Source of the DNA: UBA1723 sp045641625
GTDB taxonomy: Bacteria > Bacteroidota > Bacteroidia > Bacteroidales > Paludibacteraceae
Assembly: GCA_045641625.1 (NCBI GenBank)
Contig: JAZUHH010000025.1
Location: 4,064-68,063 of the forward strand
Length of the DNA: 64,000 nt
Direction of reading: 5' to 3'
Positions within the stretch are counted from its first letter, which is position 1, and each line of letters opens with the position of its first letter. The notes under the pieces are model-generated. The model saw only the letters and a list, made by a program, of their open reading frames with translations, made no database searches and was not told the origin of the DNA. This document shows positions 9,801 to 18,657 of the stretch, piece by piece. The translations under genes were made by a program, and so were the position numbers.

Positions 9801-10619
9801 ATGAAGAAAATCTTTGTAACAGTTTCTTGTATGGCTGTCTTTTGCGAGGCTTCGTATTCTGTCTCGTACATAAAGATAGAAAGAGAGAAAGGGGAAGCCG
9901 TAAACTATGAGGTTGACGATATCAGTCAAATCTATTTTGAAGATCCTGATACAGTGAAAGTTGTGTGGCCCAAGGTTGCCGTTGACGGAGAATTTGATGG
10001 CTATTCCTTCGTTGATTTAGGCTTGCCAAGTGGAACTCTATGGGCAACATACAATGTCGGAGCAACCGAACCCAAGGAGTTTGGCAACTATTATGCGTGG
10101 GGAGAGACTGAGCCCAAGGACTTTTATTGGTGGGAGACCTATAAATGGTGCGATTACGAGGAAGAGGAAAGATACACTCAGCTAAAGTATGTCATTTCGG
10201 ACAAGAACGGAGTGGTTGACAGTTTGATGACTCTGCTTCCCGAAGATGATGCGGCTACCGTAAACTGGGGAGATTCGTGGCGTATGCCAACAAGCGAAGA
10301 ATTGTATGAACTCCAGAATTCCTGTGTTTGGAAATGGGAAAGTCGAGATGGTGTAGGCGGCAAAATAGGGAAGAGCAAATACAATGGCAAGCGAATTTTC
10401 TTGCCTTCAGCCGGCTACAAGGAGTACTCGTATATTGAACGTGGTGATGGAGAAGCTCGTTATTGGTCTTCTACCCGTAATGATAGTGATTACGGATTCA
10501 CTGCCAAAGCATTTAATTTTTATGACGGAAGAGTGGTCATTTACGAGGATTGCTGCATGCATCCTTCTACGCATGACGTATATATTGGTAACTCGGTGAG
10601 AGCAGTAGTAAACAAGTAG
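9801..10619 (+). CDS. Secreted FISUMP-like domain protein
   Basis: A 272-residue protein starting at the ATG at 9801 (MKKIFVTVSCMAVF, a plausible signal peptide). The frame continues upstream to 9693 but that segment lacks signal-peptide character. After a short N-terminal module (IKIEREKGEAVNYEVDDISQIYFED) seen in many Bacteroidota secreted proteins, the body carries the signature VDLGLPSGTLWATYNVGA, the block GNYYAWGETEPK, WRMPTSEELYEL and a terminal VRAVVNK. This is the pattern of the 'Fibrobacter succinogenes major paralogous' domain (TIGR02145-like), whose biochemical role is not established. The next gene encodes a paralogue of similar length 30 bases downstream, so the pair is probably a tandem duplication and co-transcribed. 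Confidence 0.8.
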   Translation: MKKIFVTVSCMAVFCEASYSVSYIKIEREKGEAVNYEVDDISQIYFEDPDTVKVVWPKVAVDGEFDGYSFVDLGLPSGTLWATYNVGATEPKEFGNYYAWGETEPKDFYWWETYKWCDYEEEERYTQLKYVISDKNGVVDSLMTLLPEDDAATVNWGDSWRMPTSEELYELQNSCVWKWESRDGVGGKIGKSKYNGKRIFLPSAGYKEYSYIERGDGEARYWSSTRNDSDYGFTAKAFNFYDGRVVIYEDCCMHPSTHDVYIGNSVRAVVNK

Positions 10620-10649
10620 TTTGTCTAACGCAAGGAAAAAGGAAATAAA

Positions 10650-11483
10650 ATGAAGAAAAATATACTGTCCATATTCACGTTGATATGTTTCGGACTCCCG
10701 TTGAGTGCAGAGACACTGATGTATGTCCAGAAAAAGGACGGCTCGGTCAAAGGATATCCTATTTCAGAAGTTACTCAAGTCCTTTTTGAGGAGGATGATC
10801 GTCTGGTGGTTGATACATCTGACTGGAAAGTGTCTGTGTCGGGAATCACTGGCAAACAATGCTATGTGGATTTGGGGTTGCCGAACGGAACTTTGTGGGC
10901 CACATGTAATGTCGGAGCCAAAAAGCCTCAGGATTTTGGCTATTTCTATTCTTGGGGAGAGACTTTGCCTAAATCCTCGTATTCTTGGGAGACATACAAA
11001 TGGAGTGAGGAAGATACTGATTATCTGACAAAGTATTGTTTGTCCGAGTCAAAAGGTGTCGTAGATAGTTTGGTGACTTTGCTCCCCGAAGATGACGCCG
11101 CCACAGTAAACTGGGGAAGCGAATGGAGAATGCCGACGTATGACGAAGTAGTTGAACTGATAGATGGCTGTGACTGGAATTGGGTTGAGTCATACATGAA
11201 CGTTAAAGGCAAAGGTTTTGTCGGCAAGAGTAAAGCCAATGGCAACGTTATTTTTCTGCCCGCGGCTGGATATTATGTGGAGTCAAGACATGAATGCTTT
11301 GTTGACAGAGACAGGTGGGAAAACGGAATACAAGGTAATTATTGGTCTTCCACTCTCCTTCCCGAGTCTAGTGATCGAAATCTGGCATTCTTTTTCTATT
11401 CATACATTCTGGATGAAGTCAATATCCTGCACAGTATTCGATATGTGGGAAATAGTGTGAGAGCTGTTGTGAACAACAAATGA
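10650..11483 (+). CDS. Secreted FISUMP-like domain protein (tandem paralogue)
   Basis: A 277-residue protein with a signal peptide (NILSIFTLICFGLPLSAE) and the short N-terminal module MYVQKKDGSVKGYPISEVTQVLFEED, which resembles the same part of its neighbour. It has all the family blocks: CYVDLGLPNGTLWATCNVGA, YFYSWGETLPK, LLPEDDAATVNWGSEWRMPT, IFLPAAGYYVESR, NYWSS and terminal NSVRAVVNNK. The gene lies 30 bases after the preceding paralogue and ends in a terminator at 11487. The function of the domain is unknown; a secreted or surface role is inferred only from the signal peptide. A third, two-domain member of the family is encoded at 39244 and a 3' remnant lies at 41046. Confidence 0.8.
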   Translation: MKKNILSIFTLICFGLPLSAETLMYVQKKDGSVKGYPISEVTQVLFEEDDRLVVDTSDWKVSVSGITGKQCYVDLGLPNGTLWATCNVGAKKPQDFGYFYSWGETLPKSSYSWETYKWSEEDTDYLTKYCLSESKGVVDSLVTLLPEDDAATVNWGSEWRMPTYDEVVELIDGCDWNWVESYMNVKGKGFVGKSKANGNVIFLPAAGYYVESRHECFVDRDRWENGIQGNYWSSTLLPESSDRNLAFFFYSYILDEVNILHSIRYVGNSVRAVVNNK

Positions 11484-11486
11484 GGA

Positions 11487-11531
11487 AAGAAGAGGGCATT
11501 CCAAATAGATATGCCTTCTTCTTTTTTTTTT
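11487..11531 (+). terminator. Rho-independent terminator after the FISUMP pair
   Basis: AAGAAGAGGGCAT pairs with ATGCCTTCTTCTT with one bulge, followed by an uninterrupted T run into 11532. Confidence 0.8.
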
Positions 11532-11631
11532 TGATATGGACTAAAAAGGACCAAGCTATATAGTTTTTTTTCCCTTTCTTTGCATATGCATTAAGGTATG
11601 CAATCTAATAAAAAGGAAAAGAAGTAATATT

Positions 11632-12429
11632 ATGGGAAATTTAAGTGGACAATTAAAGCCTGAAGATCAAGTTACAAAAGTTATACTAGATGCTTCGTCA
11701 AATGGGAAAGAATCGGAACATGGTATAGAAGACCAAGTAAAAGACTCTAAATCTTCGATGGGAAAAATGAAGGAAGAGGTTGTGTCTGTAGTTTCATTAA
11801 AGTTCAAAGAAGTTTGGAAATTTGTCAAGGACTTAGGATTATCAGGTTTTGCTATTATTGGGAAATCTATTTTAATGAGTGTTTTGATTTCTGTGGCGTT
11901 TGTCTTATGCATGATATGTTGGGGCCCATTATCAGTATTGAAGATTTTGCTGTTGGTGTTGGCAACTTTAGTGTTGGTTGTTTCAGGTGTTGTGTTTTTT
12001 GTTGCGTGGAATACTTCGAGATTTATAGATAAGATGGCTGCGCCAGTTTTGAATACATGTTCTAATTTCTTGTCTCAAAAATTAAACGCATCAGATATTC
12101 TGAACATGGAAAAAGTGTTTGATTCATCCAAAAATTATGTGATAGAAAAAGCTCCTATATTATCACCGTTGTTGGCTTCTGTGTCATACGCCTCATTTGA
12201 AAAAACACTTATGAAGTCGAGTAAGGTTAAAAATTATTCCAAGATTGCAAATAATTTAGTTGGTGGAAAAATAAATGATGTCAACAACCTATTTGACAGT
12301 GTCAATAGTATTGTTTCGAGGATATCAGTAGTTTGGCAAAAGCCGTTAGGTATTATGATGAAAAAGTCCGTTTTCTTTTCATTACTTGCAGTAGTTGTCA
12401 CTTTGGTGATGCAGATTGTCGTATTCTAA
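11632..12429 (+). CDS. Uncharacterised membrane protein, AT-rich gene
   Basis: A 265-residue protein with no family that I recognise. Residues 1-60 are polar and charged (GKESEHGIEDQVKDSKSS), then come two or three adjacent hydrophobic stretches around residues 73-125 (AIIGKSILMSVLISVAFVLC and LKILLLVLATLVLVVSGVVF). A polar alpha-helical middle with several Ser/Asn follows, and a final membrane segment closes the protein (SVFFSLLAVVVTLVMQIVVF). It has no signal peptide, and the C-terminus ends at the membrane. The codons are clearly more AT-rich than those of the flanking genes. No partner gene is adjacent; the next gene, 500 bases on, encodes another small orphan membrane protein. It is probably an accessory gene with no inferred function. 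Confidence 0.6.
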   Translation: MGNLSGQLKPEDQVTKVILDASSNGKESEHGIEDQVKDSKSSMGKMKEEVVSVVSLKFKEVWKFVKDLGLSGFAIIGKSILMSVLISVAFVLCMICWGPLSVLKILLLVLATLVLVVSGVVFFVAWNTSRFIDKMAAPVLNTCSNFLSQKLNASDILNMEKVFDSSKNYVIEKAPILSPLLASVSYASFEKTLMKSSKVKNYSKIANNLVGGKINDVNNLFDSVNSIVSRISVVWQKPLGIMMKKSVFFSLLAVVVTLVMQIVVF

Positions 12430-12927
12430 AATCAAAAAACGTAAGATTAAAGATTGTATATTATAACTTTATTCTTTTGATACACATTTTTCTTTCTTTA
12501 ATCCCGCTTTTTTCAGTAAAATGACAATGGATCAGGGAAGAATGTTTGTCAGTTCCCCTTCCGATCATATTTGGGGGAAATCACAAAAGTGTTTTTTGAT
12601 GTCTGAGTTTCCATGCCGATATAAGTCATGTGCCCGAAGTCGAGATAATTATAACTTGCTCGACTAGCAATATGTTTTTTTGGGGAGTGATTCAGTTTTG
12701 GACTGAATTTCAGTTTGATTTTGTGTTCCACAATATCCCATGTATTAAAATACTTTTTGTTTCCAGCAATAAAATGTGTTTGAGATCGAAAATTCTGCTC
12801 TAAAGCAAATTTGTTATGTCTTTGTAGCAATAAAATGATAAAAATCTTGCCATATATATGCGCTATTTCTTTTCTTTGTTGCATCTTTGCAGGGGAATTC
12901 TGATCTATAGATTTAAAAAGTGATATT
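12430..12927. other. AT-rich intergenic stretch, no convincing gene
   Basis: About 500 bases of low GC. A 111-codon minus-strand frame (12549-12884, ATG at 12884) is the only notable open frame. Its product is Lys/Asn/His-rich and unlike anything I recognise, and I do not call it. CATCTTTG at 12882-12889 could be the -7 box of the next gene, but no clear -33 partner was seen. Confidence 0.4.
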
Positions 12928-13122
12928 ATGTCTGCTGGGAAGATTATTTTTGCAATCTTGTCGTTTTGTCTGGGCTTCTATTTGGGGTGTGTTATAAAGG
13001 GTGGCATTAGTTTCTGGGCTATTGTTCCTGCCAGCTTGTTTTGTTCTGCCGCTCTTTGGATATGCGACAAAAACAGTGATGACCCTAAGGAAGAAGACGA
13101 CAATAGTTCTGAAGACAAGTAA
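12928..13122 (+). CDS. Small two-helix membrane protein, unknown function
   Basis: A 64-residue protein starting MSAGKIIFAILSFCLGFYLG, with two membrane-spanning segments (about residues 5-24 and 28-46) and an acidic, Asp/Glu/Ser-rich C-terminal tail (DDPKEEDDNSSEDK). It contains four Cys, none in a recognisable metal motif. It sits alone between the AT-rich stretch and the efflux operon. A CATCTTTG box about 40 bases upstream may be its promoter. The size and the membrane topology support a real small gene, but no homologue can be named. Confidence 0.5.
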   Translation: MSAGKIIFAILSFCLGFYLGCVIKGGISFWAIVPASLFCSAALWICDKNSDDPKEEDDNSSEDK

Positions 13123-13275
13123 GTATGCCTATAGAAAATCGGCGGTGCCAGATGACATTTGCTGCTTTGCCCGATAAGAGTTGCATTCATAGAGTCGAGT
13201 GACGATAATTGTGAAAAATCGTTGCTTGACCTTCTTTTTTGTAGCTTGTGATAGGGAATAATAATAAAAAATCCC

Positions 13276-13283
13276 TATATTTG
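13276..13283 (+). promoter_or_regulatory. -7 box of the first efflux operon
   Basis: TATATTTG matches TAnnTTTG exactly and lies 46 bases before the ATG at 13330. No convincing TTTG is placed at the usual -33 distance. Confidence 0.5.
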
Positions 13284-13329
13284 CAGAATCAATAACAATA
13301 TAAAATAATAATTCTCAATTTTTTAGGAC

Positions 13330-14652
13330 ATGAGGATTCACATAAACGAGATAATTCTTTCTGCCTTTCTGCTGTCGCCTTTGTCGGCTTTCTCGCAGAC
13401 TGCACAAAGTGGAAGCTATAATTTTACTTTGGAGCAGTGCATCGAGTATGCTTTCTCGAACAGTTTGAAGCGACAGAACATGAAACTCAGCGAAAGAAGT
13501 GCAGAGCTAGGATTGGAGCAGAGCAAGAATGCCCGCAAGCCGAGTGTGTCAGGCTCAGTCAGCGAGTCACTTTCGCATAACGGACACGAGGAGAGTGTTA
13601 ATTTGGGAGGAAGTATCGGAGTAAACGCAGGCGTTACACTTTATCAGGGCGGTGCAATCAGCAACAATATCGAGAAATCAAAGATTGAGGCCAAGAAGTC
13701 AAAGGTTTCAACGGAGCAGTATGACCATACTCTGCTATTGCAGATCCTTCAGTATTTCATGACTGCGATTTCGAGCGAGGAAATGATGCACAGCCAGCAA
13801 AGAATACTGGAGATTCAGAAAGAGCAACTTCGCCAGGGGGAGGAAAAATATAAGGTCGGAACCATTCTTGAGAGCGATTACCTTGTTCTCAAGGCCCAGT
13901 ACGAGTCGGACAAGTGCAATGTGTTGAACTCGCAGATATCTCATGACAATGCGTTGTTGTCCTTGAAGCAGGTTCTTTCACTTGATCCAACAGAGGAACT
14001 TATCCTTGTCTATCCGGACACAACTGATATGGAGGCTTTGGCTTTGCTTCCTCCGATCGAGACAGTGATAGAGCGCACCATTGCAACCAATCCGGATCTT
14101 CAGCTTGCCCAGTATTCGATAGACATCGCTGAAATAAACAAGGAGATTGCAAAGGCAGGTCGCAGACCGACAGTATCCGCTTCGGCAGGTTTGCATACTT
14201 CACACCGCAACTTCGAGGATTTCGGCACTCAGCTTGGCAACAACTTCGGACAGAGTTTGGGAGTTTCTATGAGCGTTCCGATCTATGACAGGGGAAACAC
14301 AAAGACTACCCTAAAGATGAGGGATGTCGAGCAGAAGATGGCAGAGATAAACAAGCAGAATACAGAGCTTGAGCTTCGCCAGACAGTGACTAAGGAGTGC
14401 AGTGATGTGAATCTTGCCTATGCCCAGTACAAGGCGTACAAGTTGAAGTCTGACGCATACGAGAAGGTGTTTGACGTATATTCCAAGAAATTCGAGTACG
14501 GAACTATCACAAGTGTTGACTTGTTGCAGCAGCAGAACAACTACGTCAATGCCTTGCAGGACTATTTCAACTCGAAGTACAACTTCATCCTAAGCCGAAA
14601 GATGCTGGATGTCTATATGGACTATCCGATCAAGTACGTGGCTGAAGAGTAG
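13330..14652 (+). CDS. TolC-family outer membrane efflux protein
   Basis: A 440-residue protein with a signal peptide (ILSAFLLSPLSAFSQ) followed by YNFTLEQCIEYAFSNS, the typical start of TolC-type proteins (an 'a-A-l-x-N' motif on the first helix). Two internally similar halves each contain long helices and a strand pair, the second half starting near IETVIERTIATNPDLQLAQ. The motif GVTLYQGGAISNNIEKSK and its counterpart GVSMSVPIYDRGNTKT mark the two barrel-forming segments. It should form a trimeric channel that spans the outer membrane and periplasm, docking to the adaptor encoded 40 bases downstream. The gene order TolC, adaptor, ATPase, permease indicates a complete MacAB-TolC-like tripartite exporter in one operon. 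Confidence 0.9.
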   Translation: MRIHINEIILSAFLLSPLSAFSQTAQSGSYNFTLEQCIEYAFSNSLKRQNMKLSERSAELGLEQSKNARKPSVSGSVSESLSHNGHEESVNLGGSIGVNAGVTLYQGGAISNNIEKSKIEAKKSKVSTEQYDHTLLLQILQYFMTAISSEEMMHSQQRILEIQKEQLRQGEEKYKVGTILESDYLVLKAQYESDKCNVLNSQISHDNALLSLKQVLSLDPTEELILVYPDTTDMEALALLPPIETVIERTIATNPDLQLAQYSIDIAEINKEIAKAGRRPTVSASAGLHTSHRNFEDFGTQLGNNFGQSLGVSMSVPIYDRGNTKTTLKMRDVEQKMAEINKQNTELELRQTVTKECSDVNLAYAQYKAYKLKSDAYEKVFDVYSKKFEYGTITSVDLLQQQNNYVNALQDYFNSKYNFILSRKMLDVYMDYPIKYVAEE

Positions 14653-14692
14653 GCAATTTTGAATAACCAATCTAAGAAAATACTCATAATCA

Positions 14693-15961
14693 ATGAATAA
14701 GAAATTAATCATAACGCTTATAGCGTTGGTGGCTGTGGGATTGTTGGTTTACTTCCTTTGGCCAAGCAAGAAGTCTGTAAGCTTCAAGACTCAAGTGGTC
14801 GAGGAGGGTACAGTGAGCAAGGTTGTAACAGCAACCGGATACGTTCAGCCTGCCGAGGAGGTCGAGGTCGGTACTCAGGTGTCCGGTATCGTCAAGAAGC
14901 TGTACGTAACTTACAACTCGAAGGTTAAGAAGGGTCAGGTGCTTGCAGAGCTTGACAAGTCAACTCTTCTAGAGAAGCTTCAGCAGGCAAATTCAAGCAA
15001 GGCTAGTGCCGAGAGTGCATTGAAGCTGGCAAAGCAGAACTATGAGAGAACAAAGGCTTTGTATGAGGCAAAGGCTGCAACACAGCAGAGCTATGATGAG
15101 GCTACAAACACTTACATTCAGGCTCAGAACTCGTTCTCTAATGCACAGACTAATGTCCGTCAGGTGAATGTGGATCTAGGCTATACTGTGATCACAAGCC
15201 CTATCGACGGTATTGTTCTGGACAAGCAGGTGGAGGAAGGTCAGACAGTTGCGTCTTCTTTCTCGACTCCAACTTTGTTCGTCATTGCCAGAGACTTGAA
15301 AAACATGCACGTTGAGGCAGATATCGACGAGGCTGACATAGGTTCAGTAAACGTAGGCCAGAAGGTGACTTTCACTGTGGATTCGTACATGGGTGTAGAG
15401 TTCAAGGGTGATGTCATCGAGGTTCGCCGCAAGCCAAAAGTTACAAGCAATGTCGTTACTTATACAGTTATCATCAAGGCTGAGAACCCTGACGGCAAGC
15501 TTTTCCCAGGCATGACTGCTTCTGTTTCTATCGTTACAGAGGCGCAGTCTTCGACAGTAGTGCCTTTGTCTGCACTTAACTTCCAGCCTTCACAGGAGTT
15601 GTTCGACGCTCTTGGCAAGCCAAACAAAAAGGACATGAAGAAGGGTGGAGAAGGCAGAAAGAAGTCTGGAGAAGGCTTGAGCGACGAGGAGCGTGCACAA
15701 AGACGAGAGGAGCGCAGAGCCCATATGGAGAAAAGTATGGAAAACGGCAAGGTTGTCTGGGTAAAGAACGGAAACAACATTATGCCTAGACCTGTCGAGA
15801 TCGGCATCAATGACGGTGTGAACACTATCGTTAAGAGCGGTGTCTCTGTCGGCGATACCGTAGTTCTTTCTGCTCAAGTTGGAGAAAAGGAGAAGCCAAG
15901 CCAGAGAGGTCAGGCTAACAATCCTTTCGGAATGAAGGGTCCAGGTCAGAGAAAAAGATAA
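14693..15961 (+). CDS. MacA-like periplasmic adaptor (RND/HlyD-type membrane fusion protein)
   Basis: A 422-residue protein with an N-terminal membrane anchor (residues ~5-22, LIALVAVGLLVYFLW). It then has a lipoyl-like half (GYVQPAEEVEVGTQVSG), an alpha-helical hairpin of about 60 residues rich in Ala/Lys/Gln, the second lipoyl half (GYTVITSPIDGIVLDKQVEEGQ) and a beta-barrel domain. This is the MacA architecture that couples an inner-membrane MacB transporter to TolC. Unusual is a ~45-residue, highly charged insertion between the beta-barrel and the membrane-proximal domain (around residues 305-350, Lys/Glu/Arg/Gly-rich, with GEGLSDEERAQRREERRAHM). Its position argues for a flexible loop in the periplasm. 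The C-terminus is also basic and Gly/Gln-rich. It is co-transcribed with the flanking TolC and ABC genes. Confidence 0.9.
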   Translation: MNKKLIITLIALVAVGLLVYFLWPSKKSVSFKTQVVEEGTVSKVVTATGYVQPAEEVEVGTQVSGIVKKLYVTYNSKVKKGQVLAELDKSTLLEKLQQANSSKASAESALKLAKQNYERTKALYEAKAATQQSYDEATNTYIQAQNSFSNAQTNVRQVNVDLGYTVITSPIDGIVLDKQVEEGQTVASSFSTPTLFVIARDLKNMHVEADIDEADIGSVNVGQKVTFTVDSYMGVEFKGDVIEVRRKPKVTSNVVTYTVIIKAENPDGKLFPGMTASVSIVTEAQSSTVVPLSALNFQPSQELFDALGKPNKKDMKKGGEGRKKSGEGLSDEERAQRREERRAHMEKSMENGKVVWVKNGNNIMPRPVEIGINDGVNTIVKSGVSVGDTVVLSAQVGEKEKPSQRGQANNPFGMKGPGQRKR

Positions 15962-15997
15962 AAAGCAGCTGTATAATAACTTTTAGAGTAAACGTCT

Positions 15998-16741
15998 ATG
16001 GCTGATTCTATAATTCAAATACGTGACTTGAAGCGTAACTTCCAGGTGGGCAGCGAAGTTGTTCGTGCCTTGCGAGGAGTTACTTTCGATATAGAGAAAG
16101 GTCAGTTTGTCGCAATCATGGGTACAAGTGGTAGCGGTAAATCGACCATGCTTAATATCCTTGGTTGTCTGGACCAGCCAAGCGACGGGGAGTATCTGAT
16201 TGACGGAATTCCCGTTTCTAAACTCTCTAAGGACGAGCTTTCGGAAATAAGGAACAAGAAGATAGGTTTCGTGTTCCAGAGCTATAACCTCTTGCCTCGT
16301 ACAACAGCAGTGGAGCAGGTTGAGCTGCCTCTGCTATACAACAGCAAGATAGGTGCAAAGGAACGCAGGGAACGTGCTGAGGAGGCTTTGAGAATGGTGG
16401 GACTTGAGTCAAGAATGTATCACCTTCCGAACCAGATGTCAGGAGGACAGCAACAGCGTGTGGCTATTGCCCGTGCCATTGTGAACGATCCTGTGATTAT
16501 CCTTGCTGACGAGGCGACAGGAAACCTTGATACCCGTACTTCCTACGAGATTATGGCGTTGTTCCAGAAGCTTAATGAAGCAGGCAAGACCATTGCTTTC
16601 GTTACGCATGAGCCCGACATAGCATGCTTCACTTCAAGAGTGGTTATGCTTCGTGACGGTCATGTCACTAAGGATGAGATGGTGGAGACAAAGAGCGCCC
16701 AGGCGGCACTTGATGCGCTTCCTGCAAGTGATGACTATTAA
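15998..16741 (+). CDS. MacB/LolD-type ABC transporter ATP-binding protein
   Basis: A 247-residue ATPase. Walker A is GTSGSGKST (residues 42-50), the Q-loop is FVFQSYNLLP, the signature is MSGGQQQR (about 148), Walker B is VIILADEAT with the D-loop GNLDT, and the switch His is in FVTHEPD. These are features of the MacB/LolD subfamily, whose ATPases energise FtsX-like permeases without carrying substrate across the inner membrane themselves. Here the permease is a separate protein encoded 13 bases downstream, in contrast to Escherichia coli MacB where both are fused. The protein is cytoplasmic and bound to the permease. The substrate cannot be told from sequence; macrolides, peptides and lipoproteins are known for the family. 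Confidence 0.95.
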   Translation: MADSIIQIRDLKRNFQVGSEVVRALRGVTFDIEKGQFVAIMGTSGSGKSTMLNILGCLDQPSDGEYLIDGIPVSKLSKDELSEIRNKKIGFVFQSYNLLPRTTAVEQVELPLLYNSKIGAKERRERAEEALRMVGLESRMYHLPNQMSGGQQQRVAIARAIVNDPVIILADEATGNLDTRTSYEIMALFQKLNEAGKTIAFVTHEPDIACFTSRVVMLRDGHVTKDEMVETKSAQAALDALPASDDY

Positions 16742-16754
16742 AAGGTGGTGGGGT

Positions 16755-17978
16755 ATGAATATATTGAATCTTGTTAAAATAGCATATCAGGCACTGCTTC
16801 GTAACACGACTCGTGCCTTGCTGACTATGCTCGGTATCATTATCGGTATCAGTTCCGTGATTGCAATGGTAAATCTTGGACAAAGCAGCCAGCAGAGTAT
16901 TTCCGACAATATCAGCAGTATGGGAACTAACCTGATCATGGTTATGCGTGCCCGTAATGTGAAAGGTGGCGGAGGAGTCAATATGGGTGCTTCGAATGTC
17001 CAGTCACTTACAATCGACGATGTTGAGGCTGTAAAGAAGTATGCCAAGTATGTTTCCGCAATTTCTCCGTCGATTACTGCAAGCGGCCAGCTTGTCAAAG
17101 GCGCGAACAATATGCCGGGAACAATGCAGGGTGGTAGTCCTGAATTCCTTGAAATCAAGAAATACGAACTTGAGTCGGGTGTAAACTTCGGGGAAGACGA
17201 TGTCAGAACCTATGCCAAGGTTTGCCTTGTCGGACAGACTGTCGTAAACACGCTGTTCCCTAACGAGGAGCCTATCGGAAAGGAGATCCGTTTCGGAAAG
17301 ATTCCTTTGAAGGTTATTGGAACACTTAAATCCAAAGGTCAGGACGGTAGAGGTCAGGACCAGGACGATATTGTGATAGCTCCGTATTCTACTGTTCAAA
17401 AGAGAATCCTTGCGCAGAACCACTTGCAGATGATATATGCAAGTGCGTCGAGCGAAGAGGTGGCAGATCTTGCCACTCAGGAGATCGAGAGAATCATCCG
17501 CAGACAACATGGTCTTTCCGATGACCAGTCGAACGACTTCGATGTCAGAACACAGGCGGAAATGCTTGAAATGATGTCTTCAGTAACAGAGACAATGACA
17601 GCTCTTTTGACTGCTACAGCTATCATTTCCCTAATAGTCGGAGGTATCGGAATCATGAACATCATGTATGTTACTGTAACAGAGCGTATCAAGGAAATCG
17701 GACTAAGAATGGCTATAGGAGCCAAGAGCCGAGATGTGCTTTGGCAGTTCCTTATCGAAAGTGCGATTTTGTCCTTGGTTGGCGGAATCATAGGCATTAT
17801 ACTGGGCCTTGTCCTGAGCTATTTCATTGCAATGTTCACCAATATGCCTTATGTTGTAAGTATGGGTGCTGTAATAGCAAGTTTTGTGGTTTCTGCATTT
17901 ATCGGAATCTTCTTTGGATGGTTGCCGGCCCGCAAAGCAGCAAAGCTTGACCCTATCACAGCATTAAGGTACGAATAG
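16755..17978 (+). CDS. MacB/FtsX-type ABC transporter permease
   Basis: A 407-residue protein from the ATG at 16755. The frame is open further upstream inside the ATPase gene, but MNILNLVKIAYQALLRN is the standard start of the family. There is one membrane segment at residues ~20-42 (ALLTMLGIIIGISSVIAMVN), a large periplasmic domain of about 220 residues (MacB_PCD type), then three membrane segments (AIISLIVGGIGIMNIMYVTV; AILSLVGGIIGIILGLVL; AVIASFVVSAFIGIFFG). The ending PARKAAKLDPITALRYE is the family's conserved C-terminus. It forms the dimeric mechanotransmitting unit of the tripartite exporter with the preceding ATPase, adaptor and TolC. It is the last gene of the operon; a strong hairpin follows at 17996. 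Confidence 0.95.
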   Translation: MNILNLVKIAYQALLRNTTRALLTMLGIIIGISSVIAMVNLGQSSQQSISDNISSMGTNLIMVMRARNVKGGGGVNMGASNVQSLTIDDVEAVKKYAKYVSAISPSITASGQLVKGANNMPGTMQGGSPEFLEIKKYELESGVNFGEDDVRTYAKVCLVGQTVVNTLFPNEEPIGKEIRFGKIPLKVIGTLKSKGQDGRGQDQDDIVIAPYSTVQKRILAQNHLQMIYASASSEEVADLATQEIERIIRRQHGLSDDQSNDFDVRTQAEMLEMMSSVTETMTALLTATAIISLIVGGIGIMNIMYVTVTERIKEIGLRMAIGAKSRDVLWQFLIESAILSLVGGIIGIILGLVLSYFIAMFTNMPYVVSMGAVIASFVVSAFIGIFFGWLPARKAAKLDPITALRYE

Positions 17979-17995
17979 TATTTGCTAATGCATAC

Positions 17996-18048
17996 AAAAG
18001 CTCAGGGAATTGCTTTCAAGAAAGTTCCCTGAGCTTTTGTGTTTTTCT
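17996..18048 (+). terminator. Rho-independent terminator of the efflux operon
   Basis: AAAAGCTCAGGGAA (17996-18009) pairs perfectly with TTCCCTGAGCTTTT (18025-18038), then a T-rich tract. Because the hairpin covers 17996-18038, upstream start codons of the next gene (such as 18010) are unlikely. Confidence 0.9.
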
Positions 18049-18060
18049 TTATTGTTAGAA

Positions 18061-18606
18061 ATGTCAGAAAAATCGGAAATCCGTAAATTCATCAAGTCGA
18101 TTACAAAGTCGAGAAGTGCCGAAGAAAAAAAGGAGGTGAGTGAAAATGTTGTCGCAGAACTTGAGCGTATGCCCCTGTTCAAAGAGTCTAAAACTGTGAT
18201 GCTGTTCCATTCTCTTCCGGATGAAGTCTGCACGCATGACCTGATAGACAAATATGCGGGCCACAAGCGGATAGTTCTGCCTGTACTGATAGATTGTCCT
18301 CCATTCTGGGAATTGCGCGAATATACGTCCAAAAACGACCTGAAAATTGGTGCTTTCAACATTATGGAGCCGGTCGGAAAATTGTTCGAGGACTTTTCGG
18401 ACATCGACCTTGTTGTAGTTCCTGGTGTGGCATTCTCTAAAAGCGGCAAAAGGGTAGGCCGTGGCAAAGGCTATTACGATCGCATACTGTCAGTTGTAAA
18501 TGCTCCGACAGTTGCAATCTGTTTCCCCTGGCAGATCCTTCCTGATGAAGAGGTACCTTGCGACGAATGGGACGTGAATATCGACTGTGTAATAGATGTG
18601 AGGTAA
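18061..18606 (+). CDS. 5-formyltetrahydrofolate cyclo-ligase
   Basis: A 181-residue protein starting MSEKSEIRKFIKSITKSRS. The diagnostic block VVPGVAFSKSGKRVGRGKGYYDRIL near residues 119-143 forms the substrate and Mg-ATP site of the MTHFS/YgfA family. The enzyme converts 5-formyl-THF to 5,10-methenyl-THF with ATP in the cytosol, returning the storage form of folate to one-carbon metabolism. The length is normal for bacterial members. I chose the ATG at 18061 because earlier in-frame starts fall inside the terminator of the efflux operon. It faces the dGTPase-like gene on the other strand, with about 50 bases between the two stop codons. Confidence 0.9.
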   Translation: MSEKSEIRKFIKSITKSRSAEEKKEVSENVVAELERMPLFKESKTVMLFHSLPDEVCTHDLIDKYAGHKRIVLPVLIDCPPFWELREYTSKNDLKIGAFNIMEPVGKLFEDFSDIDLVVVPGVAFSKSGKRVGRGKGYYDRILSVVNAPTVAICFPWQILPDEEVPCDEWDVNIDCVIDVR

Positions 18607-18657
18607 GTCTATGCAAAGCAACATCCTCCACAAAACTGAAGGAATTTAACCCTTGCC

